DNA of 64,000 bases from Selaginella moellendorffii (taxonomy: Eukaryota > Streptophyta > Lycopodiopsida > Selaginellales > Selaginellaceae), in the NCBI RefSeq assembly GCF_000143415.4, contig NW_003314261.1:3402880-3466879 (forward strand), written 5' to 3'. Below, piece by piece: positions 58,973 through 64,000 of the stretch. The notes under the pieces were generated by a model, which saw only the letters and a list, made by a program, of their open reading frames with translations, made no database searches and was not told where the DNA came from. Position 1 is the stretch's first letter. Each line of letters opens with the position of its first letter. The position numbers were made by a program, and so were the translations under genes.

Positions 58973-59239
58973 CGAGCAGCGGCAGCAGCAGCACGAGAAT
59001 TCGCGTCAGGGTGGAACAAGCGGCGCTCGTCTCCGCGCTGGAGCACATCAAGGCGCTGGGCTACGAGGTTGATTCGATTGAGCTCAACCCGCCACGAACC
59101 CATGCGGAGCTGGTGGTGCACCCAATTGTGAGATCGCATTTTCAATCCTTTTTATTCTCGTAGAAATCTTCTTATCTGTTGATACTAGGTTCAACTGAGC
59201 TGCACTACCGGACTTCAAGAACTCCTTGACCAGCTATAG
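58298..59239 (+). CDS. bHLH transcription factor with Gln-rich duplicated N-terminus
   Basis: Three exons: 58298-58765, 58825-59127 and 59189-59239. The basic helix-loop-helix spans RSRHMIAERQRRRREAELLA, LLPFPTKRDKLSIL and QGAIRYVQEL. The basic region has the H-x3-E-x3-R pattern (HMIAERQRRR), with E and R at the E-box contact positions. The N-terminus is mostly Gln, built from two tandem 34-residue units (EEEIQLQQQQRLHNQQQFQQ and on), and a further polyQ run of about 15 codons lies after the HLH. The C-terminal part (IRVRVEQAALVSALEHIKAL, then LQELLDQL-stop) looks like the ACT-like dimerisation domain seen in many plant bHLHs. Target genes unknown. Confidence 0.88.
58406..58609 (+). repeat. 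102-bp tandem in-frame duplication in bHLH exon 1
   Basis: Copies 58406-58507 and 58508-58609 are nearly identical, differing at a few bases (for example ACAGCCACACC versus ACAACCACACC and CAGCAGCGACAG versus CCGCAGCGGCAG). The period is a multiple of three, so the frame is kept and 34 Gln-rich residues are doubled. Confidence 0.93.
58931..58973 (+). repeat. (CAG)n microsatellite encoding polyglutamine
   Basis: Fourteen or so consecutive CAG codons in bHLH exon 2. Pure repeats of this kind are prone to length change between individuals. Confidence 0.92.
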
Positions 59240-59348
59240 TCAATCTTTAGTTGCTACAGTGATTAAGCTAAAATTGGGCATCTTTAAAGAGATGTTTAAG
59301 AAAATTATCGTTTACCAGCAGCCTATTAAGTCATGTAAAACCAGGACT

Positions 59349-59650
59349 ATGGAAAGGGTAATGGAGAACGTCGATATCCTTTTGTGGCTCCCGATGCCGA
59401 TTTTGCTGAAAGCTAGAGCTGTTTGCAAGGCTTGGAAAGAGATTATTGATTACCCATGGTTTATACGCCGTTATGCAGAGATCCATCGCCTCCCATCTTC
59501 CTGGCGGAGATCGCTGGCCCTGCTAGCAAAAAATATTTTTACATGCGTTTGGAGGCCTTGATGGAGAAGGTCCCAGAGTCGTCACGCCCTCGTCCGGTGT
59601 TTGCGCCAACATCACCCTTTCCAATTGGATTCATATGTATAAAATAAGAG
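59349..59650 (+). pseudogene. F-box protein remnant
   Basis: An N-terminal F-box-like segment (ENVDILLWLPMPILLKARAV, CKAWKEIIDYPWFIRRYAE) is open from ATG 59349 to a stop at 59561, but the continuation (AEIAGPASKKYFYMRLEALM, ending FICIK-stop at 59647) is in another frame. One frameshift near 59500 explains both. The kelch or LRR part expected downstream is missing, since the next gene starts 40 bp on. Truncated and frameshifted remnant. Confidence 0.6.
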
Positions 59651-59689
59651 CAAGCCCCGGTTTTTGCCCTAATTCTAACTTCCACCAGC

Positions 59690-60683
59690 ATGGATCTCGA
59701 CTACGACCCCATCTACTGCGTGGAGCAAATCCAGATCCCTCCCGCGCTCCCCGACATTCTCAAGGGCTTCGCCAAGGAGGCCATCCGATCGCAGCCGCCC
59801 TGCCTCCACGAGTTTGCCTGCACTTACTTCCAGCGCCTCCTCGCCACCGCCAAATTGGACGCCACCGCGCCCCCTCCCACGCTCGCCCAAGTAAGCTTTG
59901 CGCTTTCTCTCTCCTTTGGTTTCCACTCCTTGCAACTCTCCCAATTGAGATCTCCTCTCCCTGGGTGGCGCTTCTTGGTCTCCCGTTTCTTCCTGTTTCT
60001 TGCGAGGAGGTTTTCTAGAGTTTGTTTTCTCTTTGATGTTCCAAAGCATAACTTTGCTAAAATCTCTTTCTTGTGGCTACCTAGCTCCAGGCAGTATGGG
60101 TGGATCTCAAGGACACGGAATCCATGAACCCCGAAACTCTCCGCGAGATTTGCGCCTCTCACGGCATTGCCTCGGCCGCCTTCTCCAAAGTCTTCCAGCT
60201 TATCGAGTTTCCATCCGACCCCGTCGATCCAAAGGAGATTCTCGTGCTGCTCGTCACCACAACAGCAAAGGTTCTCTTTTCTAAGTTTTTTCTTTCTTTT
60301 TTTCTGTAAGAGTTGGGAATGGTGCTCCTTTTGCAACACTGGATCTGACTCTCGGATGGTGTGGATGGAATTTTTTTTTGCTTTTGAAAACAGAGCTTCG
60401 TAGCGGTTATTGATGCGCTCTTCAAAGTCTTTGGACACAAAACAGGTGGTAAGATGTCAGTGCCTCTCTTCTTCAAGATTTTGTTCTTTATGGCCAAAAG
60501 AGACAGGGACATCTCCCCCCAGACAGTGAGCGACCTCACAAAATCACTGTAAGCTTCTCCTATCAAAACCTTCCAGGTTGACACTTTTTCTTTGTTTTGC
60601 GCAGTGCGGACAAAGACTGGGTCTCCTTCGGTGACGTTCGAAGCAGTCCACACATGCAACACTACTTCAATACGAAACCATAG
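59690..60683 (+). CDS. Ropporin / radial spoke protein 11-like (RIIa domain)
   Basis: Four exons: 59690-59890, 60085-60270, 60394-60548 and 60605-60683. The N-terminus has the RIIa dimerisation/docking fold (QIQIPPALPDILKGFAKEA, then IRSQPPCLHEFACTYFQRL), with the IPPELPDILK-type signature of ropporin-1-like proteins and Chlamydomonas RSP11. The rest is helical (MNPETLREICASHGI, VIDALFKVFGHKTGG, DISPQTVSDL) and ends HMQHYFNTKP-stop. Relatives sit in the radial spokes of motile flagella and bind AKAP-type helices. In a lycophyte the expected site is the sperm axoneme. Length about 205 residues, normal for the group. Exon 1/2 intron is long for this window (194 bp). Confidence 0.8.
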
Positions 60684-60825
60684 CCACGACGTGACAAATG
60701 GAGATCTCTGAAGGACACCTTTGAAGATGAGAGATGCCAAGCTTCTCTTTATGCCGTGCTCGCAACAGAGATCAAATCAAAGACGAGCACAAACTTTGGC
60801 AGCTCTAAGAAATGAAAAAGCTTCG

Positions 60826-62545
60826 CTAGATCATTTCTGGAAATGCAAAAGATGGTGTTCCTGGATTCTCCATGCGACCGCTCGGCGACGAGGAGTGGAA
60901 GAGCTGCTCCAGATTGACGGGCTCGATCACCGTCGCGTTCCCGCGCCACAGAGCTTGAGCGTACTGCTCGTGAACTCTCTCGGAGGGATGATAAGGATCC
61001 CACCATACGTGGGACGATGGCTCCTCGCAAAGCTCGTAGCTCAGCTCCGGATCCACGCTCTCGATCCCGCAGTGTCCACGGCCGTGGAAAGGCCCTGCTC
61101 CGCAGCAAGCTTGTGCGGGTTCCTTGAATCCTGGATTCGCAAAGAAGAGGAAGAGTTTAAGAAGCAACGAGAGGAACTCTAAGATAGAAAAACTCTCGAG
61201 GAAAACAAGAAAACTAAGCGAAACCACGAAAAACTTCGAGCGAGAAAGCAAAACAAGTATACGAAAACAAGAAAACTACGAAAGGAAACCACGAACAACG
61301 AGAAAAACTTCCAAGAAAACTTAAGAACGAGCAAAGCATCGATCACGTACCGTAAGCTCCAAAGTTATTCTGCCGTTCTTCGAAGAAATCGTAGAAATGC
61401 GCGCGGACGATGATGGAGTCGGGATGGATTTGCCGCAACCGCTGGATGGCGAGGCCGAGCGCGTAGTTGTGAGCTTGTCCCAGCGCAGTGGCCGGTTCGT
61501 GGCAGCCACCACTGCCATTGACGATCCGCAGAGGTGGTAAGCATCCCAGAGGCCCAACTCCAAACATGACGATCTTTCGGGCTCCCTTGGAGTGGAGAAC
61601 CTGTTAAGAAACCATAGTGGTATCCAAAGAAACTGGAGAGAGTGATGAAAGCTTGGAGGTTACCTCGATCGCTTTGGTGATATTGGAGACAACCAGGGTG
61701 ACGAATTGCTCCGGCGTGAAAGCTTGCTGGAGGTGTGGATGGCTGAAGTAGCCGCTCAAGTAGTCATTGCTGCCAATGCTGATGAGATAGACGGCGTTGG
61801 AGAGGAACTCCTCGTACTCGACCAGGTTCCTCTCCTTGGAAACGTTGCCGCAGAAGTCCGCAAAGTTTTCCAGCTGCTTGCTAAGCGGAGTTACCTGCGA
61901 AGAACTTTGGATGATCCTGGAGGTGTACGGAAGGAGTCACTTACCATTCCTTCGTTGGTGTCATCAAGAGCACCGGCTCCTCCGGATCCAAAGTTGGCTC
62001 CTTGAGCTAGAGACGCGTCGGGTTTCGCGTATGACTCCACAACAGGGAAGCCAGCGTACTCGGCTATGACGAAAAAAAAAAAAAAAAGATCATGAGAAGT
62101 TCACGAGTAAAAAGAGGAGCATTTCCCGAAAAGCAAAAGGGTCTATAAAGGCAAAAGGAGAAATGCTATCGTAGCTTGAGCTTTTCTCCATGGCCGCTAT
62201 GAGGCTGAGAACTTTGAAAGAAAGATTATAGACAAGAAAAACTTTGGGAGGAAAAAACGAATTTTTTTTGGAGGAAAGAACTCACTCACCGATGAAATCG
62301 ATGATAACTCGGCCTTCGGTGAATCGCCCAGTGGCCTGGCCCTGGAATCCCTTGAAGCCATACGGGTAGCGATTGGCCTGGAAGTTGAAAGGCGTGGCGG
62401 GCGAGTAGAAATTGGTGCCAGTGTCGACAGTGGAGTCTCCAAACACGATGATGGCTGATGGCTCGCCTCTCGCGATGCCAAGCTCTTGCAAGCCCAGCGC
62501 CAAGAGGCAAAGCCAAGCAGCGCCAATCCAATGCCTCCTCGCCAT
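60826..62545 (-). CDS. GDSL esterase/lipase
   Basis: Secreted plant GDSL-type lipase. The minus-strand start at 62545 gives a signal peptide (MARRHWIGAAWLCLLALGLQ, cleavage after about residue 27). Block I IIVFGDSTVDTGTN holds the nucleophile Ser; GSGGAG is block II; SIGSNDYL is block III; and WWDPYHPSERVHE near the C-terminus gives the Asp and His of the triad. About five exons; intermediate pieces include GARKIVMFGVGPLGCLPPL and CCGAGPFHGRGHCG. All catalytic residues are present. Substrates (cutin monomers, lipid esters) cannot be predicted. It runs tail to tail with the RSP11-like gene, 142 bp between stops. An upstream in-frame Met would add residues before the signal peptide and is less likely. 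Confidence 0.92.
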
Positions 62546-62744
62546 GGACGAAGGAAGAAAAATAGAAAAATTCTTAAAGCGATAGTAGAAAATAGAGGCA
62601 CGGTTCATTCAAAAAAATGGGACAAAAAACAAATCCTAGCGGAGGAGACGAGATGCCGCTTCACAATCACAAGTGGCCCTCGAAGAAATAGATTTGGGGG
62701 AAAATTACGAGAAGTTACCGCTTTAGACACCTTAAGTGATGATC

Positions 62745-64000
62745 TTACGATGAACTCCGGCATGAGCAATAGATTTCGGTTCTCATCGCGTCGATGGCTG
62801 CGTGATCCTGCGTGTATCGCTCAGGCCCCAGATACACGCCACACTTTTCCAGCAGCGCCACGGACGCCGGCTTCCCAAAGCAGGAAGCGTAGAGATTGAG
62901 ATACTCCAAGTCCTGTCACCATCAAAAAAACGAAGCTTGATTGCCTTTTTTTCTTTCGTGAACTTTGTACCTGGAGTCCACTTAGAACTCTTTCGAGGCG
63001 TACTGAAGAAACCGGCTCACTGCTGCCTGGGGTGAAAACTTCCCCGGGATAGAACAAAACGCCATCTCCGGGAGGCAAGCCCCGACGGAAACGTATCTGG
63101 AGGAAGACAAAGCACACTTTTTATGGTCAGGCACTGAAAGATGATGCTCTACAAACCTCAGCAGCAGGACAGAGTGATTTCTCGTAGCAATTCGTACCCC
63201 AGTAAAGGAATCCCGAGCCTCCTTCTTTCCACGCTCGCCAGAGAACCCCACGGTGTTGCGTACCTCGCATTCCAAGGTGCCAGTTTGGGTGAGGATCAGA
63301 CGGCCCCATACAAACGTAAGTCCACCATTCCTGAAGACAAGTACAGTGTTTCTATTGAACTCAAGTACGCAGTCAAGACTTTACCTCGCGTTGATCGGGT
63401 TGCAATTCCGCTACGATTTCTTTGACCAGGTCCTCGCGACCTCCCAACACCCATTCACTGCGAGACAAAGCATGGATCTTTTTAATGTGTAAAACGTGAA
63501 ACATTGCTACCTCGTGCAAAATATTTGCGTATGAGGCCGTAGAAACGATGGAACTTTTATAAACGCCTCAAAACTCCCAGGTGGATATTGCACGTCGCTT
63601 GGACCTGGTAAAACAGATGCTCGAATCAGTAGAAGACTAGGAAACCAAATACCAGAATAATAAGTCGTTAAAATTCGAGAGTTTGGCGCAATTGACCTGA
63701 TCTCTTCTGACATTGTTCGGATAAAATCGTATTGGTCCGAGCTCAAAGGCTGCCAAAAAAGTGGCCAGTACAAACGTCAACCCACAGTTGTTCGTTACAA
63801 TACCTCGTCCCACAAATAAAAATATGACTTCCGCCAGTGCTCTTTTGTGCTTAGAATTTCGATCTCCCTTGTCACGAGATCCTTGACTGCATTGGAGCTG
63901 TCACATAGCGTAGCACCTCACAAAGGCATAAACATCGTTAGGCTTACTTGGAAAGAACAGGAGCATAAGGAACAGCATAGGCTGCAAGCCTTGGATCCGA
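62745..64000 (-). CDS. DUF4091 glycosidase-like protein, 5' end beyond window
   Basis: Minus-strand gene running off the right edge; only the C-terminal part is visible. Exons carry LSSDQYDFIRTMSEEIRSIA, then SEWVLGGREDLVKEI, ECEVRNTVGFSGERG, LPPGDGVLFYPGE and SSVRLERVLSGLQ, and finally DLEYLNLYASCFGKPASVAL to the stop at 62745. The LPPGDG-LFYPG and RxERxLxGLQDxEYL blocks are typical of the DUF4091 region found at the C-terminus of GH123-like glycosidases. Exons are short, with introns of about 50-60 bp. Enzyme activity in plants is not established to my knowledge. The visible frames splice cleanly, so it looks like an intact gene. Confidence 0.75.

Noticed and set aside
59824-60740. Minus-strand frames (204 and 193 codons) opposite the RSP11-like gene
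   Set aside because: Span introns of the plus-strand gene without domains; the plus strand splices into a recognised RIIa protein.

Overview
This window looks like nuclear DNA of a lycophyte, most probably a Selaginella close to S. moellendorffii. I base this on very short introns (about 45-75 bp) in nearly every gene, tightly packed genes, plant-only families (XTH, CER1/CER3-type wax protein, BRUTUS E3 ligase, class II diterpene cyclase, plastid ClpP, ATL RING protein, CRINKLY4-type ectodomain), and a flagellar radial-spoke/ropporin-type gene expected only in a plant with swimming sperm. Species assignment is inference. All homology calls come from motifs read by eye.

Layout. 1-5.6 kb: the 3' part of a xyloglucan endotransglucosylase/hydrolase gene, a decayed patatin fragment, an intact patatin-like gene, then a stretch of broken coding-like exons that I could not assign. 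5.6-25.1 kb: an AT-rich island without intact host genes. It holds a small internally deleted Ty3/gypsy element with two recognisable LTRs, a 5'-truncated chromodomain Ty3/gypsy element, a second copy of that element's 3' end, and two local tandem repeats. 25.2-35 kb: a kinase-less CRINKLY4-like gene, a CPYC glutaredoxin, an array of four broken tRNA-Phe copies, an uncharacterised coiled-coil gene and XPG/UVH3, the last two divergent with 51 bp between start codons. 34.8-45 kb: plastid ClpP, a CER1/CER3-type gene, EMC4 and a SET-MYND gene (divergent, 86 bp between start codons), a possible small gene and an ATL RING-H2 ligase. 45-52 kb: a sparse region, a class II diterpene cyclase and, tail to tail with it, a TraB-domain gene. 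52-64 kb: BRUTUS-like ligase, a Ser/Lys/Arg-rich nuclear-type protein, a polyQ bHLH factor, an F-box remnant, an RSP11/ropporin-like gene, a GDSL lipase and the 3' part of a DUF4091 gene running off the right edge.

The genes are mostly independent housekeeping, cuticle, cell-wall and specialised-metabolism functions; no operon or multi-gene pathway cluster is apparent. The sharpest structural contrasts are the repeat island against its gene-dense flanks, the very short head-to-head and tail-to-tail gene spacings, and the degenerate tRNA-Phe array.
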